A program made the position numbers and the translations under genes. Below, piece by piece: positions 8,490 through 16,703 of a DNA stretch of 28,750 bases. Source of the stretch: Dehalococcoidia bacterium UBA3254. GTDB lineage: Bacteria > Chloroflexota > Dehalococcoidia > Dehalococcoidales > UBA3254. The notes under the pieces are model-generated. The model had not been told where the DNA came from, did no database searches, and worked only from the letters and a program-made list of their open reading frames with translations. Where the stretch lies: assembly GCA_002362735.1 (NCBI GenBank), contig DEUU01000293.1, positions 1 to 28,750 on the forward strand, written 5' to 3'. The stretch's first letter is position 1. Each line of letters opens with the position of its first letter.

Positions 8490-8806
8490 AATATATTCCT
8501 TTTCTCTTCTACGCCAGAGTACAAATGTGCCATCAATATCTCAACATGAAAAATTTGCAGACCCTGATAAAAATTTCCGCCGTGAATCCCCTGGAGGGCT
8601 GGAACGTAAGATAATATTAACCCCCATCCTTCTCCTGGTCAAGCCATTATTAGAGGGTGGTTGGCTTTTCCCAAAGTAATACCCGCGAGAACAGGATAAA
8701 TCGTTTAGCTTGAGTAATCGGAAGCAAAGATCCGCTCCCTCTTTTAACCCTTTGAAGTAATTTTCCGTGGAGAGGGGCTGATGCCAAATTTAAAGCCGTG
8801 ATACTA
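8490..8806. other. Intergenic gap with promoter only
   Basis: This gap holds the promoter of the PreA-like gene at 8614-8642. On either side I see only short frames with no ribosome site and no RNA gene. A weak inverted repeat (CCCTCT at about 8737, AGAGGG at about 8773) has a large loop and no T-run. Confidence 0.5.
8614..8642 (-). promoter_or_regulatory. Sigma70-like promoter for the PreA-like/porA pair
   Basis: Minus strand: TTGACC (8642-8637), exactly 17 bases, TAATAT (8619-8614). Predicted start near 8607 gives a leader of about 118 bases before the ATG at 8489. Confidence 0.55.
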
Positions 8807-9322
8807 TTAAGGTAGTCTCGATTTAGTTGAACGCCGCTTGGGCCATTGGTCGCCGGGCCAGTTATGCGTCAGGTGAAATTTAGACATTTTCCATTTTCCA
8901 TTTACCCTTCGATATTCCATGGTATAGAAACCCGGGAATGGCACCGGGAATGGTATTTCTAATCCCTGCTCCGAAGTGAACTTTTGAATGGTTCCCTCTC
9001 CTGTTAGCCGGTACCATGTCCAGTTACCCTTAGCCGTGTCCCCGTCGACTGTGATGAGGGGGTGGAGCACAATCTGGCCGCCCTTCCAGAACTTGTTTTT
9101 ACGCTGATCAGCTGCCATTTTTCTGAAGAATTTAGCGATTTCCTCTTTGCCTTCACGATGATCCCAGTAGTCCATAACCGCATCATCCGTAAAACAGTCA
9201 ATCATGCCCTCAAAATTCTGATGGTTGAGTTCAAGGATATATCTTATATGCATCTGCTTTATCTCTTCGATATCTTCCAGAATCTTGAGCCTCTTCTCCA
9301 TCTCTTCAAGTGTCAGTGTCAT
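8807..9322 (-). CDS. SnoaL/NTF2-like protein (possible dehydratase or isomerase)
   Basis: A 171-residue protein. The N-terminus is a charged helix (LEEMEKRLKILEDIEEIKQ), followed by an alpha+beta cone fold pattern: KQMHIRYILEL, FTDDAVMDYW, the HPLITVDGDTAKGNW strand and YRRVNGKWKMSKFH. This is the layout of SnoaL-like proteins, including bile-acid 7-alpha-dehydratase BaiE, which uses a Tyr in the first helix and a His in the central strand; Tyr28 and the His in VLHPLITV lie at comparable places by eye. The function may be dehydration, hydration or isomerisation of a cyclic substrate, but many family members have no assigned role. AAGGAGATTTACG precedes the ATG. Its promoter lies 230 bases upstream. 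A second member of the family is encoded at 22720-23352. Confidence 0.75.
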   Translation of the reverse strand: MTLTLEEMEKRLKILEDIEEIKQMHIRYILELNHQNFEGMIDCFTDDAVMDYWDHREGKEEIAKFFRKMAADQRKNKFWKGGQIVLHPLITVDGDTAKGNWTWYRLTGEGTIQKFTSEQGLEIPFPVPFPGFYTMEYRRVNGKWKMSKFHLTHNWPGDQWPKRRSTKSRLP

Positions 9323-9555
9323 CGTAAATCTCCTTTCTATTTACTTTGAATTCCCAACTTCTTGTTCAGTAAAATTCTAAAACCGCTTAGACGATCTAAC
9401 TTTCGTGGCCCCTCCGATCTAATGTCCGAGAAAAACAACGTTAGTATCTTTCTGTTATCGATCTGCTAAAAATAACGATGAAAGTCTTATTTGAGACCTC
9501 CAGTCCAAATTATTCGGACGAAGTTTTAATGGTACATGTAACCGTATTTCCCCCT

Positions 9556-9584
9556 AATATATCAATCCTTTCGAATTATTGCAA
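9556..9584 (-). promoter_or_regulatory. Sigma70-like promoter for SnoaL-like gene
   Basis: Minus strand: TTGCAA (9584-9579), 17-base spacer, TATATT (9561-9556). Predicted start near 9549, leaving a long leader of about 227 bases that could carry regulation. Confidence 0.55.
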
Positions 9585-9662
9585 AAGCGGGTTAACCATC
9601 TACCAAACTACTGGCTTACCAGAAATATCGCTACTGAAGTAAAATGTTTTTTCGTTTTAAAA

Positions 9663-9692
9663 TAGACAAGAATATTACAATAGCTCTAAAAT
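9663..9692 (+). promoter_or_regulatory. Weak promoter candidate for methyltransferase
   Basis: TAGACA (9663-9668), 18-base spacer, TAAAAT (9687-9692). Predicted start near 9699, about 72 bases before the GTG start. The surrounding AT-richness makes this match modest. Confidence 0.3.
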
Positions 9693-9770
9693 AGAAAGCA
9701 ATCCAGCCAGGAATTATGCAAAGTGGTTTTCCAACATAAGAATTGGGTTATATTGAAAGGAGTTGAGAAG

Positions 9771-10514
9771 GTGGAAAATAACAGCAATAGATGGAAGAAT
9801 AAACTCGGAGTGGAATCGTTTTTAAGCGAGGGACGTAATTCTGTTCCATATGCAAGTGACCAGCTAAAAATTATGCTCAACCTTTTGCAATATAGCGAAA
9901 ATCCTGTTGAAAAGTTCATAGATTTGGGTGCCGGGGACGGAATCTTAAGCCAGGTAATATTAGAACGATTCGATGAATCTCAAGCCTGTCTAATTGATTT
10001 TTCAGATTTGATGATTGAGTCAGCTCATAAAAAGCTGGCGAAATATTTGAGCCGGGTCAGAATACTCAATTGTGATATGGCGGACTCTCGGTGGCAGGAG
10101 AAAACATTTGCCTCTGAAACGGATACAGTAGATGCTATTGTATCCGGTTATGCGATTCACCATTTATCACACGGCCGTAAGTATGAACTCTATCAGGAGA
10201 TATATAATCACTTATCTCACAATGGTATTTTTATTAATGTGGAACATGTGGCTTCAACATCTGAATTGGGAATAAAGCTGAATAAGGAATTATGTATAGA
10301 TACTTTGTTATTCCTCGAAGAAAAAAAAGGAAGCGGAAAAACACGAGATCAAATCAGTGGAGAGTTCCATGCTCGTAAAGAAAAAAAGGATGACCTGCTA
10401 TTGTCTGCAGATACTCAGTGCGATTGGCTAAGAGAAATTGGTTTTAAAGACGTTGATATATATTTTAAAAGCTTCGAGTTGGCTGTATTTGCCGGGAGAA
10501 GATTAGACAGGTAA
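9771..10514 (+). CDS. Class I SAM-dependent methyltransferase
   Basis: A 247-residue protein starting at GTG 9771, chosen because AAAGGAG lies eight bases upstream; the frame is open to a GTG at 9723 with no ribosome site. Motif I is FIDLGAGDGILS (49-60), the second acidic strand is ACLIDFSDLMIESA, and the later motif is AIVSGYAIHHLSH, all normal for Rossmann-fold small-molecule methyltransferases (UbiE/Trans-aconitate type). The C-terminal half, with the charged GSGKTRDQISGEFHARKEKKDD region and a final FKDVDIYFKSFELAVFAG strand, is common in these enzymes. The substrate is not evident. It is a single plus-strand gene between the SnoaL-like gene (divergent) and the MFS gene (convergent). Confidence 0.85.
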   Translation: MENNSNRWKNKLGVESFLSEGRNSVPYASDQLKIMLNLLQYSENPVEKFIDLGAGDGILSQVILERFDESQACLIDFSDLMIESAHKKLAKYLSRVRILNCDMADSRWQEKTFASETDTVDAIVSGYAIHHLSHGRKYELYQEIYNHLSHNGIFINVEHVASTSELGIKLNKELCIDTLLFLEEKKGSGKTRDQISGEFHARKEKKDDLLLSADTQCDWLREIGFKDVDIYFKSFELAVFAGRRLDR

Positions 10515-10602
10515 ATAGCATAATCTTTTTGGATCATTGAAGATGGTGAGATATCCCCCTACCCTTCGTAGCCATCTACATTGGAACCGCCTGCCTGGTG
10601 AT

Positions 10603-11883
10603 TCAGGAATGGTTCAGAATATCATGAACGGGCTTATTTATCGGTTTTATTAATATCGCCATTATTAGACCTGCAAAGACAAAGATACCGCAAAGTATAA
10701 AAGCCCATTGATAACTGCCAGAAGTATCAAATATATACCCTGCAACAAAGGGACCTAAAGCACCTCCAAGCGCTCCCATGAGAGAGCTAACACCCAGAAT
10801 CAAGCCATGTGACCTCATCCCAAAAAGTTCAGCAAAGATAGTCGAGACCAGCATGACCGCTCCACCACTACCACACGCCATTGTAAAGACAATGAGGCCA
10901 ATCAACCATGCTTTAGGAACTGGCAACAGCAAAAGTAAAACGGATTGTATCGGGACAAAGCAAATAACCAGAGATTTTTTAGTTCCAATTTTATCGGCAT
11001 TGATTCCAATTACCAGAGATCCAGCAAGCAATCCCCCGCTGAATACCGACAAAATGTTAGCCGCTGCGGCAGGTGAGATTCCAAGATCCGTAGCATGAGG
11101 CACAATGTGGACTGCTACGATAGTCAGACAGAATTGATTGCAAACAATCATTGCCATCACTATCCAGAATTGGCTGGTGTTAATAGCTTCCTTTAAGGAG
11201 AAGTTTTTAACATCTGATTTTGGTTTGTATTCTCTTTCATCGAGTTTTCTACTTTTCTCGTATGGCATGTGACCTGAGTGATATGGATCACGCCTTAAAA
11301 ACTGCGCACAAAAGACTATGATTACCAGAGTCACCGATCCCAGAATGACATAAGAGAGGCGCCAGCTGGTTGTCGAGATAAGCCAATTAGCTATGGGCGG
11401 AGCGATCAATCCACCCAGAGAACCGCCTACGAAGACAATACTCGTCATAAGGTTTCTTTTTTGGGTAAACCACCTGGCTATAGTTGATATTTGTGGAGCA
11501 AATACACCACCCATGCTAATACCTAAAATTACAACGTAAAACAGATAAAGCTGCCAGACTGCGCCGGTTAACGACATCAGCAAATATCCTGTTCCTACCA
11601 GAAAGCCGCTGATGGTTATGACTACCCTGGGACCGAATCTGTCATTAAGTCCACCCATTAAAATAGCAGATAATCCCTGAATGATTCTGGAAAACGAGAA
11701 AGCTCCTGAGATTAAGGCTCTTGACCAGCCAAATTCATTGATTAACGGTTTAAAAAAGACTCCTGAGGTCATACTCGTGCCAACCATCAGTAGTTGAATA
11801 ACGAAAATAAGGACAACGATGATATAGCCGTAGAAAAAGGGGGGCTTTGTTTTAAAAAGCTGATTTAGTTCTGGTTTTACCAT
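10603..11883 (-). CDS. MFS transporter (monocarboxylate/oxalate-formate antiporter-like)
   Basis: A 426-residue membrane protein with about twelve hydrophobic segments. After a short cytoplasmic N-terminus, FFYGYIIVVLIFVIQLLM begins helix 1. The MFS signature between helices 2 and 3 is visible as GGLNDRFGPR, and the repeat in the second half as GINADKIGTKK. FGWSRALISGAFSFSR is typical of the carboxylate-transporting OFA/MCT branch. A hydrophilic loop (about residues 197-225) splits the two halves. It probably moves an organic acid across the cytoplasmic membrane, either substrate in or product out. The ribosome site is weak (AGGAATTT). Its leader contains the strong two-part stem at 11911-11983, which suggests regulated expression. 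The LUD-domain gene lies upstream on the same strand. Confidence 0.87.
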   Translation of the reverse strand: MVKPELNQLFKTKPPFFYGYIIVVLIFVIQLLMVGTSMTSGVFFKPLINEFGWSRALISGAFSFSRIIQGLSAILMGGLNDRFGPRVVITISGFLVGTGYLLMSLTGAVWQLYLFYVVILGISMGGVFAPQISTIARWFTQKRNLMTSIVFVGGSLGGLIAPPIANWLISTTSWRLSYVILGSVTLVIIVFCAQFLRRDPYHSGHMPYEKSRKLDEREYKPKSDVKNFSLKEAINTSQFWIVMAMIVCNQFCLTIVAVHIVPHATDLGISPAAAANILSVFSGGLLAGSLVIGINADKIGTKKSLVICFVPIQSVLLLLLPVPKAWLIGLIVFTMACGSGGAVMLVSTIFAELFGMRSHGLILGVSSLMGALGGALGPFVAGYIFDTSGSYQWAFILCGIFVFAGLIMAILIKPINKPVHDILNHS

Positions 11884-11910
11884 TAAGGCAAATTCCTATC
11901 AGGCATCCCA

Positions 11911-11983
11911 GACCATAACGGATTAATTTTGACGGGGATAGCAAATATTTTTCTCGGAGTTAATCAAGCGTTTCGTTATGGTC
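11911..11983 (-). promoter_or_regulatory. Structured leader or operator upstream of MFS gene
   Basis: Ten bases GACCATAACG at 11911-11920 are perfectly repeated inverted at 11974-11983, and the adjoining GATTAA (11921-11926) is matched by TTAATC (11960-11965). As RNA this gives a 10-bp helix, an eight-base bulge on one side, a 6-bp helix and a 33-base loop, ending 27 bases before the MFS ATG. No T-run follows, so it is not a simple terminator. It does not match a riboswitch class I recognise. Confidence 0.5.
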
Positions 11984-12084
11984 AGTGCGCTGCCAAATGG
12001 CGATTTCGTCCTTCAATCGGCCCAACGAATAGAGTGACATGGATCTATGTTTAATTTTCTATGTATTTGGAGCCCGTTAGTGTT

Positions 12085-12801
12085 TTAAATACGCGGCCAG
12101 TCGAAATTCTCATATTTCCGTTTAATCTGTTCTATACGGTCCATCGGCCATGCAGGATTCCAACCTAAGCCTAAATCTTCATCTATTAGCATGACCGTAA
12201 TATCTGTCTCACCAGGACTCTTTTCAAGAATGAGAATTACATTACAGGGCCTTTGTACTACGTTACAGTCAACACATTTTCCTGCTTTTACACAGGGTAC
12301 TTGCATTTCGCGTCTCCGGGCAAGAACTGGAACAATCATTTTAATGCGCTTGATGGCGTCATCAACGTCACTAGCGATTTTGTTTCGGCCTGCAATGATC
12401 AAAACCTTACCTTTAGCCCAGATCATACCTGCCACGCGATTACCTAATCCATCGATATTTACCAATTTACCGTCCCTAGTAATAGCATTTGTACCAGAGA
12501 TAAAGACATCCGTTTCCAGGCTTTTTCTCATGAGTGACATAAATGCTTCCTGAATGAAATCATTAGAAGGCTCTCGGGTCATGGATATAGGATCAACGAG
12601 GTAATCCCCTCTTTGTCTTAAAGCCTCTATCAGGCTGATCTGCCTCACGGTAACAGAGTTGGCGATACCTATACTGGAATGTTGAGGAATTAGATCTAGT
12701 GCATAATCTTTGGCTTCTTCAGCATTCTTAGCCAATATAACTTTAAAACGATTGCGTTTTAGATTTGCAGCTATTGTGAGAAGATCGCTGCTGGAGTTCA
12801 T
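12085..12801 (-). CDS. LUD-domain protein (lactate utilization LutC/DUF162-like)
   Basis: A 238-residue protein if started at ATG 12801; two earlier in-frame ATGs (12804, 12816) exist, and GGGG seven bases upstream favours the last. The LUD fold is indicated by SIGIANSVTVRQ, the central TDVFISGTNAITRDGKLVNIDGLGNR segment (shown here in parts) and KVLIIAGRNKI. The cysteine stretch near residues 175-195 (VPCVKAGKCVDCN then RPCN) is usual in this branch. LUD proteins occur with lactate/glycolate oxidation complexes and in many anaerobes as stand-alone proteins of unclear role. It is upstream of the MFS carboxylate-type carrier, which would fit organic-acid use, but lutA and lutB partners are absent. 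A 7-bp inverted repeat (ACGATCA/TGATCGT, 12819-12842) lies just upstream. Confidence 0.82.
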   Translation of the reverse strand: MNSSSDLLTIAANLKRNRFKVILAKNAEEAKDYALDLIPQHSSIGIANSVTVRQISLIEALRQRGDYLVDPISMTREPSNDFIQEAFMSLMRKSLETDVFISGTNAITRDGKLVNIDGLGNRVAGMIWAKGKVLIIAGRNKIASDVDDAIKRIKMIVPVLARRREMQVPCVKAGKCVDCNVVQRPCNVILILEKSPGETDITVMLIDEDLGLGWNPAWPMDRIEQIKRKYENFDWPRI

Positions 12802-12954
12802 CATCTTACCCCGCATTAACGATCATCGTGCTTCTTGATCGTGAAAAAATCAATATACAAGAGTTCTAAAATATGATTAGCTTCGGCTCGGTAAACAGAG
12901 CTAACTAACAATAAGTAATCATAAACAAAAAGTATTCTCTTTGCCAACCCTGCT

Positions 12955-12983
12955 ATTGTGTATCTTCGCTATCGAATTGTCAA
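12955..12983 (-). promoter_or_regulatory. Promoter candidate for LUD gene
   Basis: Minus strand: TTGACA (12983-12978), 17-base spacer, CACAAT (12960-12955). The -35 is perfect, the -10 matches four of six. It implies a leader of about 150 bases. Confidence 0.35.
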
Positions 12984-13106
12984 TGGGTTGGTCTTCTAAA
13001 GCCAGTAATAAAAATATTGCAAAATAGTATTTGACATAATTTTGTATTTCACATTTACTTGCTACTTGAACTAAAATAAGTTTGAATATAATCTGGCTTA
13101 AAAGTA

Positions 13107-13135
13107 TTGACAGCCATCCTGAAAACTCTTAATCT
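13107..13135 (+). promoter_or_regulatory. Promoter candidate for MmgE/PrpD-SDR operon
   Basis: TTGACA (13107-13112), 17-base spacer, TAATCT (13130-13135). Predicted start near 13142, a short leader of about 37 bases before ATG 13179. The -10 is imperfect. Confidence 0.4.
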
Positions 13136-13178
13136 TGATAATAAAAATAAGGTTGAAATTTAGTCAGGGGGTCAATAG

Positions 13179-14618
13179 ATGGAAAATGTCACTCAAACGC
13201 TAGTAAATTTTGCAGTTGGTACCAAATTTGAGAAATTGCCTCCGGACCTGGTCCATGAGGCAAAACGTTGTATTCTGGATTGTATCGGGTGTGCGCTCGC
13301 TGGTGCAGATACGAATAAGGGTAAATATGCCGTCCAGCTGGCAAAGCGGCTAGGTGGTCAACCGGAGGCGACCATAATTGGCGCGGAAAATAAGGTTTCA
13401 GTTTGTAATGCGGCTTTTGCTAATGGCGAACTAATTAACGCCCTGGATTTTGATGTGGGATCTGATCCGCATCACGCTCCTCCGTGTTTGATTCCAGCGT
13501 CTTTGGCGACGGCTGAAAATGCAGGTGCGTCGGGTAAAGATTTAATCCTGGCATTGGTGACCGGCCTGGAAATTTCAGCCAGGATAGCAGCGGGTTTACC
13601 GGTTATGTTGAAGCGCTCAGAAGCGGGAACATGGGAGTTAACACCCGGTCATGGACACGGTTGTTGTTCGATTGGAGCCGCTGCCAGTGCTGGTAAAATT
13701 CTGAAATTTGATTTCGAAAAGATGTCGCGTGCTTTTGGTATTTCTGCTTTCGCAGCCCCAGTTCCGACTTATGCCAGGTGGAGCCAGTCTCTTCCGATTC
13801 CCATGACGAAATATGCATTTATCGGCTGGACTTCTATGGCAGGAGTGACCTCGGCTTTGCTGGCGGATATCGGCTACACCGGTGATACTGCGGTGCTTGA
13901 TGGAGAATTTGGGTTTTGGAGATTTCACAGTAATGACAAAAGCTTCTGGGACCCCCAAAAAGTAATCGGCCAAATAGGTGAAAAATGGTACTGGCTCACC
14001 AGCAGGCGTATGTATAAACCTTATCCTTCTTGCGGCATCTTTATGACTTCTCTGGGAGGCTTTATTAATCTTATTGATAAAAACAACCTTAAAGCCGAAG
14101 ATATGGAATATGTTAAAGTTCGCATTGCGATTCCTCTTCTCAAGGAGCCTAATACAGTGTGGTATAACCGGGAAATTAAAACCGGAATAGATGCTCAGTT
14201 TAGCGCGCCTTATCTTTTTGCGGCTGCAGCCAATGGTATCAGAGCAGCTTCTGATTGGCAGGATTCGCGCACGATCAAAGATGCCCGGATTTTAAAATTT
14301 ATGAATAAGGTCAGTGTTTCTGAATGGTCTGACTGTCCTGACATGTCCGGCAGCGGTCCTAATAGTATACCTTATGCTATTGAGATAAAATCTAAAGGTA
14401 AAATATTCAAAGAGGATAAAATATACACCATACAGGAGCAGGAGATACTGAAAAATTCCTGGATGCCTGATACTGAACTTATCAGGAAATTTAAGGGTAA
14501 TGCAGCTCGGCAGTTACCTGGGCCTCAAGCTGATAAGGCTGCCAGTTTAATCATGGGACTGGAAACAATTGAAAACGTTTCAGAATTGACGATATGTCTG
14601 ATTAACAAAAACGTATAA
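13179..14618 (+). CDS. MmgE/PrpD family protein (2-methylcitrate dehydratase-like)
   Basis: A 479-residue protein of normal family length. The N-terminal helical domain shows AKRCILDCIGCALAGA, the active-site region LINALDFDVGSDPHHAPP (about 86-102) with Asp90/Asp92 and the His pair 98-99, and a C-terminal domain with KPYPSCGIF. Relatives include 2-methylcitrate dehydratase, cis-aconitate decarboxylase and many uncharacterised dehydratases or isomerases of anaerobic degradation clusters. No citrate synthase or lyase partners are nearby, so a methylcitrate cycle is not supported; a dehydratase role on another polycarboxylate is possible. AGGGGG lies before the ATG. It is followed by an SDR 44 bases downstream, probably in the same transcript. 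Confidence 0.85.
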   Translation: MENVTQTLVNFAVGTKFEKLPPDLVHEAKRCILDCIGCALAGADTNKGKYAVQLAKRLGGQPEATIIGAENKVSVCNAAFANGELINALDFDVGSDPHHAPPCLIPASLATAENAGASGKDLILALVTGLEISARIAAGLPVMLKRSEAGTWELTPGHGHGCCSIGAAASAGKILKFDFEKMSRAFGISAFAAPVPTYARWSQSLPIPMTKYAFIGWTSMAGVTSALLADIGYTGDTAVLDGEFGFWRFHSNDKSFWDPQKVIGQIGEKWYWLTSRRMYKPYPSCGIFMTSLGGFINLIDKNNLKAEDMEYVKVRIAIPLLKEPNTVWYNREIKTGIDAQFSAPYLFAAAANGIRAASDWQDSRTIKDARILKFMNKVSVSEWSDCPDMSGSGPNSIPYAIEIKSKGKIFKEDKIYTIQEQEILKNSWMPDTELIRKFKGNAARQLPGPQADKAASLIMGLETIENVSELTICLINKNV

Positions 14619-14662
14619 TGATGTCGATTAGAAATGATGCTTGTTAGTTCTCGGAGGATTGC

Positions 14663-15421
14663 GTGGACTTAGGACTGAACGGCAAAGTTGCTCTCGTCAC
14701 CGGAGCTGGTAGTCAAATCGGTTTTGGGAGAGGTATAGCTCTGGCTCTTGCCCGAGAAGGGTGCATAGTGGTTGTCAATGACATTAACCTGAATGAAGCA
14801 AATCAAACTGCCACTGAAATTCAAAGTGCAGGTGGTACGTCCCTAGCTGTTAAAGCGGACGTTTCCAAAATTGCTGAAGTTAGAAATATGGTGACCCAGA
14901 TATTACAGCGCTTCAAAAAAATTGATATTTTAGTGAACAATGCCGGCATCTGCAATGCCCCTAAACCCTTTGTGGAAATGGCAGAAGAGGAATGGGGACC
15001 CCTTATTGAAGTTAATCTAAAAGGAGTCATCAACTGTACGAAATGTGTCCTCGATCAAATGGTAGCCCGGAGAAGCGGTAAGATCATCAGTATCTCCTCC
15101 ACCGTGGCCAAGGTTGGTGGAACGGATACCTCAATATATGGTGCAACTAAAGGAGGAATCGCTGCTTTCACGAAAGGGCTGGCTATAGAACTAGCGCCTT
15201 TAGGTATAAACGTGAATAGCGTTGCTCCTGGACCGGGAATTACTGGATTTGCGAGTAAAGCTACCCCGCAGTTTTTGGAGTCGATTACTAAAATGATACC
15301 TCTAAAGAAAACCACTACACCCATGGATGTAGGTAATATGGTCGCTTTTTTAGCCTCTGATGTCGCCGGTGATATTACCGGTCAAATCATTAGTGTTGAC
15401 GGCGGGATGACAATGTGCTGA
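14663..15421 (+). CDS. SDR family oxidoreductase (FabG-like)
   Basis: A 252-residue classical SDR starting at GTG with CGGAGGATTGC just upstream. The nucleotide-binding turn is TGAGSQIGFGRG (slightly longer than the usual TGxxxGxG), followed by NNAG, SISSTVAKVG and the catalytic YGATK. DITGQIISVDGG is the usual C-terminal strand. It probably oxidises a secondary alcohol or reduces a ketone, possibly on a CoA thioester. It belongs with the MmgE/PrpD gene upstream; the two could be successive dehydration and oxidation steps. Its 3' end is only 18 bases from the end of the convergent flavodoxin-ferredoxin gene, with no hairpin between, so transcripts may overlap. Confidence 0.9.
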   Translation: MDLGLNGKVALVTGAGSQIGFGRGIALALAREGCIVVVNDINLNEANQTATEIQSAGGTSLAVKADVSKIAEVRNMVTQILQRFKKIDILVNNAGICNAPKPFVEMAEEEWGPLIEVNLKGVINCTKCVLDQMVARRSGKIISISSTVAKVGGTDTSIYGATKGGIAAFTKGLAIELAPLGINVNSVAPGPGITGFASKATPQFLESITKMIPLKKTTTPMDVGNMVAFLASDVAGDITGQIISVDGGMTMC

Positions 15422-15439
15422 CACTGGCAAATTAAATAG

Positions 15440-16390
15440 TCAGGCGAGGCCTTTACCTATGATCCACCGGGGATGTTTAAGATGAGATTTATAGAGAGGA
15501 AGGCCCGTACCCACTTTGTCTAACCGTACGAGCGGCCTGTAGTGTCCGTCCGCTGCAGTTCTGGCCAGGTCTGATAACAGGAGTTCCTTGATGTCCCTAG
15601 CTAAAATCCGGGCTGCAAAATCATTAAATTCGAAGCCATCCAATGCTCCGGTGGGGCAGATTTCAGCACAAAACTCGCAATTAATGCAGGGTTTAGCAAT
15701 ACCCGGAGGCTGAATGGTTAAATCAATACCGTAAACCGGACAATTATCCATACATAGCTGGCATCTGGGATATTTACATTTCTCCGGATAATATTTAACG
15801 GTCTCTGAGAAAATGCGGTCTGAAAAAGAAGACTCTCCTTCTTTCTTAGGTGGTTCAGTCGGTATAGGCAATTTTGGCACTGGTGGGATAAGTCCTTTCT
15901 CACCTGAAGTTATCCTCTGGCTGCGTTCAGCCATCTCTTTGCCAAATTCCTCGGCTTCCTTTAAATCGATAGCATCAGGATGGCCATCCGTCGGATAAGG
16001 CTTAGGCATTGCTGGAATATAAACAGTGCCGTACCAATCCCGGCTGCCAATCACAACCATACCGCGACGTTTCAAATAACGAATTACTCTGGGAAAAAAC
16101 ATTTCATAATGGGTGCCGTGGGTGCAAAAAGCGAACGCGTGTTTCCCACCCACGAAATGAAAGTTGTTAATAAAAGCCTTAACATTAGGCGGCTCTGTTC
16201 CGATTGTCTCTATCCCGATTACAGGAGAACCCAGGCCGATTAAATCGTACTGATTTAAGACTCCTGGATTAGCCTCTCTCAATTTAACGATATCGCAATG
16301 TCCTGAGACTTGCTGAATACCTTTTTGAATGGATAGCGCCACTTTTTCGGTATTACCAGTCAAAGACAAGTAGACGATGAGACATTTCAC
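15440..16390 (-). CDS. Flavodoxin-ferredoxin fusion electron carrier (EFR1 type)
   Basis: A 316-residue cytoplasmic protein. Residues 1-165 form a flavodoxin-like domain with the FMN phosphate loop SLTGNT (9-14), YDLIGLGSP (48-56) and FAFCTHGT. A linker with GHPDAIDLKEAEEFGKEM follows, then a dicluster ferredoxin: Cys205-x4-Cys210-x2-Cys213-x3-Cys217 and Cys235-x2-Cys238-x2-Cys241-x3-Cys245. The x4 gap in the first cluster is unusual. The start is GTG 16390; GGAGGAG lies about ten bases before it. It should carry electrons between FMN and Fe-S partners. The same architecture, linker and x4 gap recur as the N-terminal part of the 828-residue fusion at 20098. A TATAAT (16430-16425) and an inverted repeat at 16458-16478 lie upstream. 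Confidence 0.85.
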   Translation of the reverse strand: MKCLIVYLSLTGNTEKVALSIQKGIQQVSGHCDIVKLREANPGVLNQYDLIGLGSPVIGIETIGTEPPNVKAFINNFHFVGGKHAFAFCTHGTHYEMFFPRVIRYLKRRGMVVIGSRDWYGTVYIPAMPKPYPTDGHPDAIDLKEAEEFGKEMAERSQRITSGEKGLIPPVPKLPIPTEPPKKEGESSFSDRIFSETVKYYPEKCKYPRCQLCMDNCPVYGIDLTIQPPGIAKPCINCEFCAEICPTGALDGFEFNDFAARILARDIKELLLSDLARTAADGHYRPLVRLDKVGTGLPLYKSHLKHPRWIIGKGLA

Positions 16391-16668
16391 AGAGAACTTA
16401 CTCCTCCATAAACTTATATTGAAGATTATACGACTATTCGTTCAATGCTGTATATGCTATATATTGTACCAATATATATTCTAGAAATGATAAAGTCTCG
16501 GATATATTATAAAAGTGGAGGCTAAGAAGAACATTTGCTGTCTGGTGAGGTCTATTTTATTGACGAATGGTATTTTAAGTTATTGCTTCCCGGGACTTAG
16601 GTTATGGAAAAACAATGCAGGTTAGCTACGTGTCAACTCATATTAAAATGTTACCGAAGACAGAGCTA

Positions 16669-16697
16669 TTGACATTAACATATAGAAGTACTATAAT
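16669..16697 (+). promoter_or_regulatory. Perfect consensus sigma70 promoter
   Basis: TTGACA (16669-16674), exactly 17 bases, TATAAT (16692-16697). All twelve bases match the consensus. The predicted start is near 16704, yet no gene lies within 680 bases downstream, so the product is expected to be a short RNA. Confidence 0.7.
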
Positions 16698-16703
16698 GAT
16701 GAT

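Larger units (their letters stand above)
9323..9770. other. Intergenic gap between divergent genes
   Basis: It holds the minus promoter of the SnoaL-like gene (9556-9584), the weaker plus promoter of the methyltransferase (9663-9692), and a near-perfect palindrome at 9503-9519 (GTCC-x9-GGAC with 7 of 8 pairs) inside the long SnoaL leader. No RNA gene or credible small ORF is seen. Confidence 0.5.
12817..13178. other. Divergent intergenic region
   Basis: It separates the LUD gene (minus) from the MmgE/PrpD gene (plus) and holds promoter candidates for each, the inverted repeat ACGATCA-x10-TGATCGT at 12819-12842, and a TTAGCT/AGCTAA repeat at 12877-12904. Other TTGACA and TATAAT words (13031, 13087) have poor partners. 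No RNA gene is seen. Confidence 0.45.

Noticed and set aside
12085..12801. lutABC lactate oxidation operon
   Set aside because: Only the LUD-domain protein is present; LutA and LutB are absent from the window.
13031..13092. TTGACA at 13031 and TATAAT at 13087 as the MmgE/PrpD promoter
   Set aside because: Their partners at standard spacing are poor (TTTACT; a 15-base spacer to TTGAAC); the 13107-13135 pair is better.
13179..14618. PrpD of a methylcitrate cycle
   Set aside because: No methylcitrate synthase or lyase nearby; the family is broad and only the family name is supported.
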